A DNA stretch of 64,000 nucleotides. Origin: Streptomyces sp. Ag109_O5-10 (GTDB lineage: Bacteria > Actinomycetota > Actinomycetes > Streptomycetales > Streptomycetaceae). The notes below the pieces were generated by a model, which saw only the letters and a program-made list of their open reading frames with translations, had not been told where the DNA came from and did no database searches. Below, piece by piece: positions 31,186-40,116 of the stretch. Where the stretch lies: positions 3,596,001 through 3,660,000 of the forward strand of contig NZ_FNTQ01000001.1 of the NCBI RefSeq assembly GCF_900105755.1, read 5' to 3'. A program made the translations under genes and the position numbers. Each line of letters begins with the position of its first letter. Positions within the stretch are counted from its first letter, which is position 1.

Positions 31186-31238
31186 GTACGCCTCCCTCGG
31201 GCATCGGCCGGAGGGGTAACCGCCGGACATACCTTCGG

Positions 31239-31266
31239 GTCACCGGCCTACGGCCGGACCGGTGAC
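31239..31266. terminator. Hairpin after the betaine transporter operon
   Basis: gtcaccgg and ccggtgac arms enclose a further cc...gg stem. Lies 25 bp beyond the stop of the binding-protein gene on the − strand, and before the tyrosinase start. Confidence 0.7.
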
Positions 31267-31290
31267 GCGGCGGCACGCCCGGCGGCCGGC

Positions 31291-32241
31291 TCAGGACAGC
31301 CAGCGCTTCCACACCTCGGGGTGGCCGTCCACCCACTTCTTCGCGGCCTCCTCGGGGCTCAGCTTCTGGTCGGCGATCATGAGGGAGACCTGGTCCTGGT
31401 CCTCGGTCGTCCACGTGAACTTCTTCAGGAAGGCCGCCGCCCTGCCGCCGCTGCGCGCGAAGCCGGTGTTGAGGTACTTCTGCAGCGGGGTGTGCGGATA
31501 CGCGCAGGCGACCTTGGCCGCGTCGGCGTCGCAGCCCTCCTTGTACGCCGGCAACCGCACCTCGGTCATCGGCACCTTCTTGAACAGCCACTGGGGCGCG
31601 TACCAGTAGGTGAGGAAGGGCTTCTTCTCCTTGGCGAACTGCTTGATCTGGGTGATCTGGGCGGCCTCGGACCCGGCGAAGACGACCTGGTAGTCCAGCT
31701 TCAGGTTGCTCACCAGCGCCTTGTCGTTGGTGACGTACGACGGTGAGCCGTCCAGGAGCTGTCCCTTGCCGCCGCTCTCCGCGGTGCGGAAGAGCGAGGC
31801 GTACTTGTTCAGGTTCTTCCAGTCCGTGATGTCCGGGTGCTGCTTGACGAGGTAGGTCGGCACGAACCAGCCGATGTGCCCGGTGACCCCGAGCCCCCCG
31901 CCCCGGCTGATGGTCCTCTTGTCGTCGACGTACCTCTTCTCCTGGTCCGGGTGCCCCCAGTCCTCCAGGATCGCGTCCACGCGGCCCTGGCTGAGCGCGT
32001 CCCAGGCCGGGACCTCGTCGACCTGCACGGTGTCGACGCGGTAGCCGAGCTTGTGCTCGAGGAGGTACTGGGCGACGGCCACATTCGACTGCGCGCCGAC
32101 CCAGGACTGCACGGACAGGGTCACGGTCTTCGCGCCCTGCGCGCCCGCGAACGGCGAGGCCTGCTTGGTCATGTCGGCGGCACCGCACCCGGTGGCGAGC
32201 ACGAGGACGGAGGCGGCGGCGACGAGTGTCGTACGGCGCAT
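31291..32241 (-). CDS. Glycine betaine / choline ABC transporter substrate-binding lipoprotein
   Basis: 316 aa OpuAC/ProX-type protein. Signal peptide with lipobox LATGC (Cys19). The type II solute-binding fold has VDEVPAWDALSQGRVDAILE, DWGHPDQEKRYVDDKRT and TYWYAPQWLFKK; the tryptophans and tyrosines should form the cage for the trimethylammonium group. It is the last gene of the osmoprotectant operon, starting 2 bp after the permease stop with AAAGGGGG upstream. Confidence 0.92.
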   Translation of the reverse strand: MRRTTLVAAASVLVLATGCGAADMTKQASPFAGAQGAKTVTLSVQSWVGAQSNVAVAQYLLEHKLGYRVDTVQVDEVPAWDALSQGRVDAILEDWGHPDQEKRYVDDKRTISRGGGLGVTGHIGWFVPTYLVKQHPDITDWKNLNKYASLFRTAESGGKGQLLDGSPSYVTNDKALVSNLKLDYQVVFAGSEAAQITQIKQFAKEKKPFLTYWYAPQWLFKKVPMTEVRLPAYKEGCDADAAKVACAYPHTPLQKYLNTGFARSGGRAAAFLKKFTWTTEDQDQVSLMIADQKLSPEEAAKKWVDGHPEVWKRWLS

Positions 32242-32243
32242 GG

Positions 32244-34175
32244 TCACGCCCCCTTTCCCGTACGGCGTTCCGTGGGCTGGGTGACCCGGTCGAGCATCAG
32301 CCCCAGGCAGACGATGGCCGCACCGGCGACCAGTCCGGTGGCCAGGTCGCCCTGGGCGAGGCCGAAGGCGACGTCGTACCCGAGGGCGCCGCCGCCCACC
32401 AGGCCGCCGATGATGACGACGGCGAGGACGAGTACCACGCCCTGGTTGACGGCGAGCAGCAACGCCGGGCGCGCGAGCGGCAGTTGGACCTGCAGCAGCT
32501 GCTGGCGCCCGGTCGCGCCGAGCGACCGCGCGGACTCCAGGGCGGCCGGGTCCACCTGCCGCAGCCCCTGCGCGGTGATCCGTACGACGGCCGGCAGCGC
32601 GTAGACGACGGCGGCGGCGACGGCGGGCGCGCGGCCGACGCCGAACAGCGCGACGACCGGGATGAGGTACACGAACTGCGGCATGGTCTGGAAGACGTCC
32701 AGGACGGGCCGCAGGGCCCGCTCCACCCGGTCGCTGCGGGCGGCGGCGATGCCGGTCGCGAAGCCGAGGACGAGCGTCACGGCGACGGCCGCGAGGACCT
32801 GGGAGAGGGTGTCCAGCGACGGCTCCCAGACCCCCAGCACGCCGATCGCGGCCATCGCGAGGACGGCGGTCAGCGCGGTGCGCCAGGTGCCGATCAGCCA
32901 GGCCAGCGCGGCGACCACGAACAGCACCGCCCACCAGGGCAGCCACTGCAGCCCCGAGCGCACGGGGTCGAGGATCCAGGTGGTGAAGTGCCCCGCCCAG
33001 TCGGCGGTGCCGCCCACGACCGGTACGCCCGAGTACAGGTGGGCGGTCATCCAGTCGACGGCACGGTTCACCGGTTCCGCGAAGTTCAGGGTCCACGCCG
33101 TGGGCCAGTCGAGACGGCCGAGGAGGCGGGCGGCGAGCGCGACGGCGACGGTGGCGCCGAGGCCGTACAGGAGGCCGACGGTGGGCTTCCGGGTGTCGCC
33201 GCGCTCGCCCGCCGCCGCGGTGATGCGGTCCAGTACGACCGCGAGCAGCACGATCGGCACACCGGCGGCGAGGGCCGCGCCGACGTCGACCGACGCGAGG
33301 GCCTGGTAGACGCGGTCGCCGAGACCGCCGGCGCCGATGACGGACGCGATGACCGCCATCGACAGGGCCATCATGATCGTCTGGTTGAGGCCGAGCAGGA
33401 GTTCCTTGCGGGCCAGCGGGATGCGGGCGGTCAGCAGCCGCTGCGCGCGGGTGGCGCCGAGCGAGTCGACGGCCTCCAGGACCTCGGGGTCGGCGCGGCG
33501 CAGGCCGAGGGCGGTGAGCCGGGCCATGGGCGGGGCGGCGTAGACGACGGTGGCGAGGACGGCCGCGGGGACGCCGATGCCGAAGACCAGGACGACGGGG
33601 AGGAGGTAGGCGAAGGCGGGCAGCACCTGCATGGTGTCGAGGACCGGGCGCAGGGCGCGGTGCAGCCGGTCGGAGAGCCCGGCACCGAGGCCGAGCACGA
33701 GGCCCACGGCGACGGAGGCGAGCACGGCGACGACCATCAGCGCGAGGGTCTGCATCGTCGGCACCCACATGCCGAGGGCGCCGCAGGCGAGGAACGCGGC
33801 GGCCGTACCGGCGGCGAGCCGCGTCCCCGCGAGGCGGTGCGCGACGGCGGCGGCGACCACGGTGACGCCGGGCCAGCCCGCGGCGAGGAGGGTCAGGTAG
33901 ACGGCGCGGACGGTCAGGACGACGGCGTCGCTGATGTAGCCGAAGAAGTAGAGGAAGAGGGGATGGGTGTCCCGGTTGTCGATGACCCAGTTGCTGGCGG
34001 AGGTGAGGGGAGCGGACAGATCGACGGTGAGGTGGCTGGGCCAGGAGGCGGACGCCCAGCGGGCGTTGGCGAGGGGGACGAGGATCGCGGCGGCTACGGC
34101 CAGGACGAGGAGCTTGCGTACGGCGGGACGGACCGTGCGCATCGCTCGCGGAGCGGGGACAGTGATCGTCGCCAT
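32244..34175 (-). CDS. Fused double permease of a glycine betaine/proline ABC transporter
   Basis: 643 aa with two complete BPD_transp_1 domains in one chain. The first covers residues ~130-320 with EAVDSLGATRAQRLLTARIP as the ATPase-coupling loop. The second covers ~420-620 with ESARSLGATGRQQLLQVQLP. OpuAB/ProW proteins usually have one such domain, so this is an internal duplication or fusion known in actinobacteria. Its ATG overlaps the ATPase TGA (TGATG), indicating coupled translation. Confidence 0.9.
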   Translation of the reverse strand: MATITVPAPRAMRTVRPAVRKLLVLAVAAAILVPLANARWASASWPSHLTVDLSAPLTSASNWVIDNRDTHPLFLYFFGYISDAVVLTVRAVYLTLLAAGWPGVTVVAAAVAHRLAGTRLAAGTAAAFLACGALGMWVPTMQTLALMVVAVLASVAVGLVLGLGAGLSDRLHRALRPVLDTMQVLPAFAYLLPVVLVFGIGVPAAVLATVVYAAPPMARLTALGLRRADPEVLEAVDSLGATRAQRLLTARIPLARKELLLGLNQTIMMALSMAVIASVIGAGGLGDRVYQALASVDVGAALAAGVPIVLLAVVLDRITAAAGERGDTRKPTVGLLYGLGATVAVALAARLLGRLDWPTAWTLNFAEPVNRAVDWMTAHLYSGVPVVGGTADWAGHFTTWILDPVRSGLQWLPWWAVLFVVAALAWLIGTWRTALTAVLAMAAIGVLGVWEPSLDTLSQVLAAVAVTLVLGFATGIAAARSDRVERALRPVLDVFQTMPQFVYLIPVVALFGVGRAPAVAAAVVYALPAVVRITAQGLRQVDPAALESARSLGATGRQQLLQVQLPLARPALLLAVNQGVVLVLAVVIIGGLVGGGALGYDVAFGLAQGDLATGLVAGAAIVCLGLMLDRVTQPTERRTGKGA

Positions 34176-36007
34176 CAGACGCCCTCCGGGTTGGTGCCGG
34201 GGGCAGGGGGTGTCACGTGCCCGCGCTGACGGGGTGCCGCCGCGCCCACCCGTGCCGCCCCAGCGGCACGACTGCCCGCGGCTGAGTCGGCTTCGCCGAC
34301 ACCCGCGGCAGGGGCGGTGACGGCGTCCGGCCCACCTTCCAACGGTGTCTCCGCGTCCCCACCCAGGGACGCGCGGACTTGCGCGACCGGGGGCCCCTCC
34401 AGCCGGGGCTCCGCGTCCCCACCCAGGGGCGCGGGGAACTGCGCGACCGGCCCACGACCGCTTGCGGCCGGAGGGACGGCCGGGGCGGGGGCGCCTTCCG
34501 GCCGGGGCTCCGCGTCCCCACCCAGGGGCGCGGGGAACTGCGCGACCGGCCCACCACCACCCGCGGCCGAAGAACCGCCCGAAGCGGGGGCGCCTTCCGG
34601 CCGGGGTTCCGCATCCCCACCCAGGGGCGCGGGGAACTGCGCGACCGGCCCACCACCACCCACGGCCGAAGAACTCCCCGAAGCCGGGGCACCATCCGGT
34701 CGCGGCTCCGCGTCCCCACCCAGGGGCGCGGGGAACTGCGCGACCGGCCCACCACCACCCACGGCCGAAGAACTCCCCGAAGCCGGGGCACCATCCAGCC
34801 GAGACTCCGCATCCCCACCCAGGGACGCGCGGAACTGCGCGACCGGCCCACCACCACCCGCGGCCGAAGAACCGCCCGAAGCGGGGGCGCCTTCCGGCCG
34901 GGGCTCCGCATCCCCACCCAGGGGCGCGGGGAACTGCGCGAGCGGCCCACGACCGCTCGCGGCCGGCGGGACGGCCGGGGCGGTTTTCGCCACGACGCCG
35001 AGCAGCGTGTCGGCGTCGAGCATGCCGACGCAGCGGTCCCCGTCCACGACGCGTGCCGGGACGCCGGCCTCCGCGACCGCCTCGATCGCCTCGGCGACGG
35101 TCGCCTCCGGGCTGATCGCGGGGCCGTCGGCGGCTCCGGTCCCGTCCGGTGAACGCATCGCGGAGCGGACCGTCATCACCTGCTCGCGCGGCACGTCGCG
35201 GACGAACTCGCGGACGTAGTCGTCGGCCGGGGAGCCGACGATCTCCTCCGGGGTGCCCAGCTGGACCACCCCGCCGTCCCGCATCAGGGCGATGCGGTCG
35301 CCGAGTTTGAGCGCCTCGGACAGGTCGTGGGTGATGAAGACCATCGTGCGGCCCTCCTCGCGGTGCAGGCGGACCACTTCCTCCTGCATGTCCCGCCGGA
35401 TAAGCGGATCGAGCGCGCTGAACGGCTCGTCGAACAGGAGGACCTCGGGGTCCACGGCCAACGCCCGTGCGAGGCCGACCCGTTGGCGCTGGCCGCCGGA
35501 CAGCTGGCCGGGGCGGCGCTGCTCCATGCCCTCCAGGCCGACCTTGACGACGACCTCGGCGGCCCGCTCTCGCCGCTCGGACCGGCCGACGCCCTGGATC
35601 TCCAGGCCGTACGCGACGTTGTCGAGGACGGACCGGTGCGGGAGGAGCCCGAAGTGCTGGAAGACCATCGCGGCCCGGTGCCGGCGCAGTTCCCGCAGCC
35701 GGCCCTTGTCCATCGCACGGACGTCCTCGCCGTCGATGGCGATGGCACCGGCCGTCGGCTCGATGAGCCGGGTCAGGCAGCGGACCAGGGTGGACTTGCC
35801 GGACCCCGACAGGCCCATCACCACGAAGACCTCGCCCTTGCGCACGTCGAAGGAGACGTCGCGGACGGCGGCCGTGCAGCCGGTGCGGGTGCGGAGTTCG
35901 GCCGGGGACAGGGTGGTCAGTTCTGGGTCGGCCGGGACGCGGTCGGCCTTGGGGCCGAACACCTTCCACAGGCCCTCGACGGAGAAGACAGGGGTCGTAC
36001 CGGTCAT
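34175..36007 (-). CDS. Betaine/proline ABC transporter ATPase with CBS region and repetitive C-terminal tail
   Basis: 610 aa, against about 400 for ProV/OpuAA. The ATPase has Walker A GLSGSGKST, Q-loop FQHFGLLPHRSV, signature LSGGQRQR, Walker B VLLFDEPFSALDP and H-loop ITHDL. A single CBS-like region follows (residues ~285-350: ATVAEAIEAVAEAGVPARVV). From about residue 350 the chain is a low-complexity tail of 33-residue units (VAQFPAPLGGDAEPRPEGAP and variants), encoded by a 99-bp tandem repeat that contains the dispersed intergenic element. ATG 36007 overlaps the betA TGA. The tail is unlikely to be needed for transport. Confidence 0.9.
   Translation of the reverse strand: MTGTTPVFSVEGLWKVFGPKADRVPADPELTTLSPAELRTRTGCTAAVRDVSFDVRKGEVFVVMGLSGSGKSTLVRCLTRLIEPTAGAIAIDGEDVRAMDKGRLRELRRHRAAMVFQHFGLLPHRSVLDNVAYGLEIQGVGRSERRERAAEVVVKVGLEGMEQRRPGQLSGGQRQRVGLARALAVDPEVLLFDEPFSALDPLIRRDMQEEVVRLHREEGRTMVFITHDLSEALKLGDRIALMRDGGVVQLGTPEEIVGSPADDYVREFVRDVPREQVMTVRSAMRSPDGTGAADGPAISPEATVAEAIEAVAEAGVPARVVDGDRCVGMLDADTLLGVVAKTAPAVPPAASGRGPLAQFPAPLGGDAEPRPEGAPASGGSSAAGGGGPVAQFRASLGGDAESRLDGAPASGSSSAVGGGGPVAQFPAPLGGDAEPRPDGAPASGSSSAVGGGGPVAQFPAPLGGDAEPRPEGAPASGGSSAAGGGGPVAQFPAPLGGDAEPRPEGAPAPAVPPAASGRGPVAQFPAPLGGDAEPRLEGPPVAQVRASLGGDAETPLEGGPDAVTAPAAGVGEADSAAGSRAAGAARVGAAAPRQRGHVTPPAPGTNPEGV
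34352..34975. repeat. Tandem 99-bp in-frame repeat built from the dispersed intergenic element
   Basis: cgcgtcccca / cgcatcccca starts recur at 34352, 34412, 34511, 34610, 34709, 34808 and 34907: one 60-bp step, then five steps of exactly 99 bp. Each unit contains ggggcgcggggaactgcgcg or a close variant, followed by cgaccggccc, the same core that occurs singly between genes elsewhere in the window. 99 bp keeps frame. Confidence 0.93.
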
Positions 36008-37536
36008 CACGCACCGCCCTTCAGGAGGTCCACGGCCCTCTCGCCGACCATCAGCACCCCGATCATCGGGTTCACGGCCGGCATGGCCGGGAAGACGGAG
36101 GCGTCGGCGATGCGGATGCCGTCCAGGCCGCGGACGCGCAACTCGGGATCGACGACGGCCAGTTGATCATCGACCGCACCCATCCTGCAGGTGCCGGCCG
36201 GGTGGTAGACGGTGTGCGCGACCTTGCGGGCGTACTCGCTCAGTTCCGCGTCGCCGAGGACCTCAGGGCCGGGGCACACCTCGCGCTTCAGCCAGCCCGC
36301 CAGCGGCTCGGTCCTCGCGATCTCGCGGGCGATGCGGATGCCGTCGACGAGGGTGCGGCCGTCGTAGTCGTCCTCGTCGGTGAAGTACCTGAAGTCGAGC
36401 GCGGGCTTCACGGACGGGTCGGCGCTGGTGAGGTGGAGGCGGCCGCGGCTGCGGGGTTTGGGGATGTTCGGGGTCATCGAGACGCCGTGCGCGGGGCGTT
36501 CGTAGCCCAGGCGCTCGGGGTTGTCCGTGAACGGGATTTGGTAGAAGTGGAACATCAGGTCCGGGCCCGGCTGTTCGGGGTCGCGGCGGACGAACAGGCC
36601 CGCGTCGGAGTCCATCGCGGAGTTCTCCGGGATCGGGCCGTTCGTCTCCCAGACGATCACCGACTCGGGGTGGTCGAGGAGGTTCTCGCCGACGCCCGGG
36701 AGGTCGTGCGCGACCGGGATGCCGAGGGCCTCGAGGTCCGAGGCCGGGCCTATGCCCGAGTGGAGGAGGAGGCGCGGGGAGTCGACGGCGCCGGCGCACA
36801 GGACGACCTCGTTGCGTGCCCGCACGAGGAGTTCCTCGCCGTCCTTGGTGCGGACGTGGACGCCTTCGGCCCGGGTGCCGTCCAGTTCCAGGCGGTACGC
36901 CCAGGTCTCCAGGAGGAGGTGCAGGTTGGGGCGCTCGTCCAGTACCGGGTGGAGGTAGGCCACCGACGCGCTGGAGCGCTTGTTGGTCTCGGGGTGGTAC
37001 GCGAGGTCGAAGAAGCCGACGCCCTCGGTGAACGGCCGCCGGTTGAACCCCTCCACGCGCGGGACGCCCAGCGCCTCCTGGGCGGCGTCGACGAAGTCGC
37101 GGGCGATGGCGTTCCGGTCCTTCTCGTCGACCGGGACGATGTTGTTGAGGAGGCGGGCGTAGTAGGCCTCCATCGGCACCGCGCCCCAACCCTTGGCTCC
37201 CGCCTCTTCCCACTCGTCCCAGTCGGAGGGCAGCGGCTTGAAGGAGATGAGGGTGTTGTGGCTGGAGCAGCCGCCCAGCACCCGGGCGCGGCTGTGCCGG
37301 ATGTGGGAGTTGCCGCGCGGCTGTTCGGTGGTCGGGTAGTCGTAGTCCAGCTCGCCGCCGAGCAGGCCCATCCAGCGGCGCAGGGTGAGGACGTCGTCGC
37401 GGCCGACGTCGCTCGGGCCGCCCTCGATGACGGCGACGGTGACGTCCGGGTTCTCGGTGAGGCGGGAGGCTATGACGGAACCGGCGGTTCCGCCGCCGAT
37501 GACGACGTAGTCGTAGACGTGGGGGGTGTGGGACAT
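36007..37536 (-). CDS. betA: Choline dehydrogenase-like GMC flavoprotein oxidoreductase
   Basis: 509 aa. The N-terminal FAD motif is VVIGGGTAGSVIASRL; the family signatures are SRARVLGGCSSHN and GAVDSPRLLLHSGIGP. The catalytic His lies in VYHPAGTCRMG and the conserved Asn in AVNPMIGVLMVG. With the aldehyde dehydrogenase 45 bp upstream and the betaine transporter downstream, the likely reaction is choline to betaine aldehyde. Translation is coupled to the ATPase through a TGATG overlap. Confidence 0.88.
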   Translation of the reverse strand: MSHTPHVYDYVVIGGGTAGSVIASRLTENPDVTVAVIEGGPSDVGRDDVLTLRRWMGLLGGELDYDYPTTEQPRGNSHIRHSRARVLGGCSSHNTLISFKPLPSDWDEWEEAGAKGWGAVPMEAYYARLLNNIVPVDEKDRNAIARDFVDAAQEALGVPRVEGFNRRPFTEGVGFFDLAYHPETNKRSSASVAYLHPVLDERPNLHLLLETWAYRLELDGTRAEGVHVRTKDGEELLVRARNEVVLCAGAVDSPRLLLHSGIGPASDLEALGIPVAHDLPGVGENLLDHPESVIVWETNGPIPENSAMDSDAGLFVRRDPEQPGPDLMFHFYQIPFTDNPERLGYERPAHGVSMTPNIPKPRSRGRLHLTSADPSVKPALDFRYFTDEDDYDGRTLVDGIRIAREIARTEPLAGWLKREVCPGPEVLGDAELSEYARKVAHTVYHPAGTCRMGAVDDQLAVVDPELRVRGLDGIRIADASVFPAMPAVNPMIGVLMVGERAVDLLKGGA

Positions 37537-37581
37537 GGGGGGAGCTCCAAGAGGCTTCTTCGGTACGGCGGTCGGAAGAAC

Positions 37582-39093
37582 TCAGCCGGCGAACCAGCGC
37601 ACCGGCTTCGGCGCGAGGTTCTGGTAGACGTGCTTGGTCTCGCGGTACTCGGCGAGCCCGGCGGGGCCCAGTTCGCGGCCGGTGCCGCTCTTTCCGAAGC
37701 CGCCCCACTCCGCCTGCGGCAGGTAGGGGTGGAAGTCGTTGATCCAGACGGTGCCGTGCCGCAGCCGCCCCGCGACCCGGCGGGCCTTCCCGGCGTCCGT
37801 ACTCCACACGGCGCCCGCGAGGCCGTACTCGGTGTCGTTGGCGAGGGCGACCGCCTCGTCCTCGGTGCGGAAGGTCTCGACGGTGAGGACCGGGCCGAAG
37901 ACCTCTTCGCGCACGACCCGCATCCCGCGGTGGCACTGGTCGAGGACAGTGGGTTCGTAGAAGTAGCCGCCGGCCGGGCGGTCGGCGGACGGTTCGGGGC
38001 GCTTGCCGCCCGCGCGCAGCACGGCGCCCTCCGCCAGCGCCGACGCGACGTACGCCTCGACCTTGGCGCGTTGCTGCGCGGAGACGAGCGGGCCGCACTC
38101 GACGCCGTCCGCGGTGCCCCGGCCGAGCCGGATCCGGGCGGCGCGGCGGGCGAGTTCGGCGACGAACCGCTCCCTGACCGGCTCCTCGACGATCAGCCGG
38201 GCGCCGGCCGAGCAGACCTGGCCGCTGTGGATGAACGCGGCGTTGAGGGCCTGGTCGACGGCGGTGTCGAAACCCTCCTGCGTGGCGCAGGCGTCGGCGA
38301 AGACGACGTTGGGGTTCTTGCCGCCCAGTTCGAGGGCGATCTTCTTGACGGTGGGCGCCGCCGCCTGGGCGACCTTGGTGCCGCTGACCAGGCCGCCGGT
38401 GAAGGAGACCAGGTCGACGCCGGGGTGCTCGGCGAGGCGGGCGCCGACGGTGTGGCCGGGGCCGGTGACGAGGTTGGCGACACCGGCGGGCAGTCCGGCC
38501 TCGGCGAGCAGTCCGATCAGGGCGACCGTCGTCAGCGGGGTGAGCTCGCTGGGCTTGACCACGAAGGTGTTGCCGGCCGCGAGCGCCGGGGCGATCTTCC
38601 AGCTCGCCTGGAGGAGCGGGTAGTTCCAGGGCGTGATCAGCGCGCACACGCCGACCGGTTCGGACACGACGACGCTGTGGATGTCGGCCGAGCCCGCGTC
38701 GACCACCCGGCCCGCGCCCTCCGCGGCGACCAGGTCGGCGAAGTAGCGGAAGGCGTCGGCGACGCAGTCGATGTCGACGCGGCCCTCCTCGACCGTCTTG
38801 CCCGCGTCCCGGCTCTCCAGGAGCCCGAGCTGTTCGCGGTCGCGCACGAGGAGGTCGGCGACCCGGCGGAGCAGGGCGGCGCGCTCGGCGACGGGGGTCC
38901 GGGGCCAGTCACCGGTGTCGAAGGCGTGCCGGGCGGCGGCCACCGCGGCCTCGGCGTCCTTCTCGTCACCCTCGGCGACCACGGCGAAGGGCAGGCCGTC
39001 CGCGGGGTCGATGATCTCGCGCGTCGCGCCGGAGACCGCTGCCAGCCAGTCGCCTCCGGCATGGATGGTCGCTCGTGCCGTGCTGTCCGCCAT
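37582..39093 (-). CDS. betB: Betaine-aldehyde dehydrogenase-like NAD(P)-dependent aldehyde dehydrogenase
   Basis: 503 aa. It has the catalytic Cys in HSGQVCSAGARLIVEE, the general-base Glu in LELGGKNP, and TPWNYPLLQASWKIAPALAA for cofactor binding. With choline dehydrogenase it would complete glycine betaine synthesis. First gene of the operon aldehyde dehydrogenase, dehydrogenase, ATPase, permease, binding protein. ATG 39093 is chosen with GGAAGGC upstream; a longer in-frame start at 39237 lacks a ribosome site. Confidence 0.88.
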   Translation of the reverse strand: MADSTARATIHAGGDWLAAVSGATREIIDPADGLPFAVVAEGDEKDAEAAVAAARHAFDTGDWPRTPVAERAALLRRVADLLVRDREQLGLLESRDAGKTVEEGRVDIDCVADAFRYFADLVAAEGAGRVVDAGSADIHSVVVSEPVGVCALITPWNYPLLQASWKIAPALAAGNTFVVKPSELTPLTTVALIGLLAEAGLPAGVANLVTGPGHTVGARLAEHPGVDLVSFTGGLVSGTKVAQAAAPTVKKIALELGGKNPNVVFADACATQEGFDTAVDQALNAAFIHSGQVCSAGARLIVEEPVRERFVAELARRAARIRLGRGTADGVECGPLVSAQQRAKVEAYVASALAEGAVLRAGGKRPEPSADRPAGGYFYEPTVLDQCHRGMRVVREEVFGPVLTVETFRTEDEAVALANDTEYGLAGAVWSTDAGKARRVAGRLRHGTVWINDFHPYLPQAEWGGFGKSGTGRELGPAGLAEYRETKHVYQNLAPKPVRWFAG

Positions 39094-39181
39094 GATCGGT
39101 ATTGCCTTCCGTTCCTGTTCGGTGCCCCTGGGTGACAACCGGGTCACACTCGGGGACCGTCGGCACCTGCCCTCGGTCTCG

Positions 39182-39197
39182 GATTGCATGCGCAATC
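39182..39197. promoter_or_regulatory. Candidate operator of the betaine operon
   Basis: gattgcatgcgcaatc has 6-bp inverted arms (gattgc/gcaatc). It lies about 90-105 bases upstream of the aldehyde dehydrogenase start, where a regulator of the osmoprotectant operon could bind. Confidence 0.4.
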
Positions 39198-39248
39198 GTC
39201 GACCGAAAGTGCGCGGCGTCACTGAACAGTCGGACATGCATGAACAAA

Positions 39249-39278
39249 CCCCCCGGGAGAGCGAAGGCTCCCGGGGGG
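39249..39278. terminator. 11-bp hairpin after the DUF2637 gene
   Basis: ccccccgggag, loop agcgaagg, ctcccgggggg. It begins 11 bp beyond the stop of the − strand DUF2637 gene. Confidence 0.85.
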
Positions 39279-39288
39279 CGGTTCGGGT

Positions 39289-39987
39289 TCAGGACGTGGT
39301 GCTCGCCGATGCGGTGGGCGTGGCGTGCCGGGGCCCGCTCTTGGTCGAGATCTGGCCGACCAGCTCCCAGAAGCAGACCAGGGCGGTGACGGGCGGAATC
39401 CCGAAGATGACTAAGGACAGCAGGGCGTGGGACGAGTGGCTGACACACAGGGCCACGGCCACCACGGAGGCGGCCAGCACGACGCACCAGGAGCGGCGCG
39501 CGCTCCGGCGCTGCGCGGTGGCCCGCAGGACGGACAGGGCCGCCACGAACCACGGGCCGTAGACCGTCAGCGGCCAGTACTGCGCCAGCCCGCCGGGGAG
39601 CACCGAGGAGGCGATGCCGCGCAGCTGGGCGTAGGAGTAGCAGAGGGACCAGGCCAGCATGGACACCGCGCACAGCGAGACCGTCGCGATCAGGAGCGTG
39701 ATGTGCGTGACGCTCCGGCCGCCGTCGAGCAGGTGGGAGTCGTGGCGGACCCGGTGGCGGACCCGCCGGCGGCTGCCCCGGCGCTGGGCCGGCACGTCCA
39801 GCAGGGTGGGGGCCGTGGTCACAGTCGGTGCGGACAGTATCTGCGCCAGCTCCTCGACCGGGTCCCAGTCGTTCGCCGCGACGTCCGGCTCCGGGACACC
39901 CCAGGCGTGGTCGTAGAGACCGGGGTGGTCGTAGAAGCCGGGGTGGTCGTACAGACCCGGCCCCGAGTCGTGCTGAATCCCGTCCAT
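39289..39987 (-). CDS. DUF2637-domain membrane protein
   Basis: 232 aa. The N-terminal part is acidic with a triple YDHPG/YDH repeat (GLYDHPGFYDHPGLYDHAWG). Four hydrophobic helices follow, containing the DUF2637 signature WSLCYSYAQLRGIASSVLPG and YGPWFVAALSVLRATAQRR. DUF2637 proteins are common in actinobacteria and on their integrative elements; some are called transfer-associated or spore-associated, but function is unproven. GGAGG precedes the ATG. Confidence 0.82.
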   Translation of the reverse strand: MDGIQHDSGPGLYDHPGFYDHPGLYDHAWGVPEPDVAANDWDPVEELAQILSAPTVTTAPTLLDVPAQRRGSRRRVRHRVRHDSHLLDGGRSVTHITLLIATVSLCAVSMLAWSLCYSYAQLRGIASSVLPGGLAQYWPLTVYGPWFVAALSVLRATAQRRSARRSWCVVLAASVVAVALCVSHSSHALLSLVIFGIPPVTALVCFWELVGQISTKSGPRHATPTASASTTS

Positions 39988-40008
39988 CGATTACCTCCGC
40001 ACCCTGCC

Positions 40009-40116
40009 TCAGAAGGCCCCGTACAGATCCGCCATGGTCCGCCGATATTCATTTTCCATCGTGTTGATTCTCTTCAGGAAATCATCGAGCAGGTCCGAGC
40101 ATGAGGTGATATCCAT
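40009..40116 (-). CDS. Possible 35-aa peptide upstream of the DUF2637 gene
   Basis: ATG at 40116, stop at 40009, 21 bp before the DUF2637 start. The peptide reads MDITSCSDLLDDFLKRINTM then ENEYRRTMADLYGAF, acidic and amphipathic. Codon choice is unlike its neighbours (ATA, AAT, GAT, AGA present) and the patch is AT-richer than the rest of the window. The ribosome site is weak. It could be a leader peptide or a small protein of the DUF2637 unit. Confidence 0.4.
   Translation of the reverse strand: MDITSCSDLLDDFLKRINTMENEYRRTMADLYGAF

Noticed and set aside
34352..34975. CRISPR array suggested by regularly spaced similar sequence
   Set aside because: The 99-bp units are similar along their whole length, lie in frame in a real gene, and have no unique spacers or cas genes.
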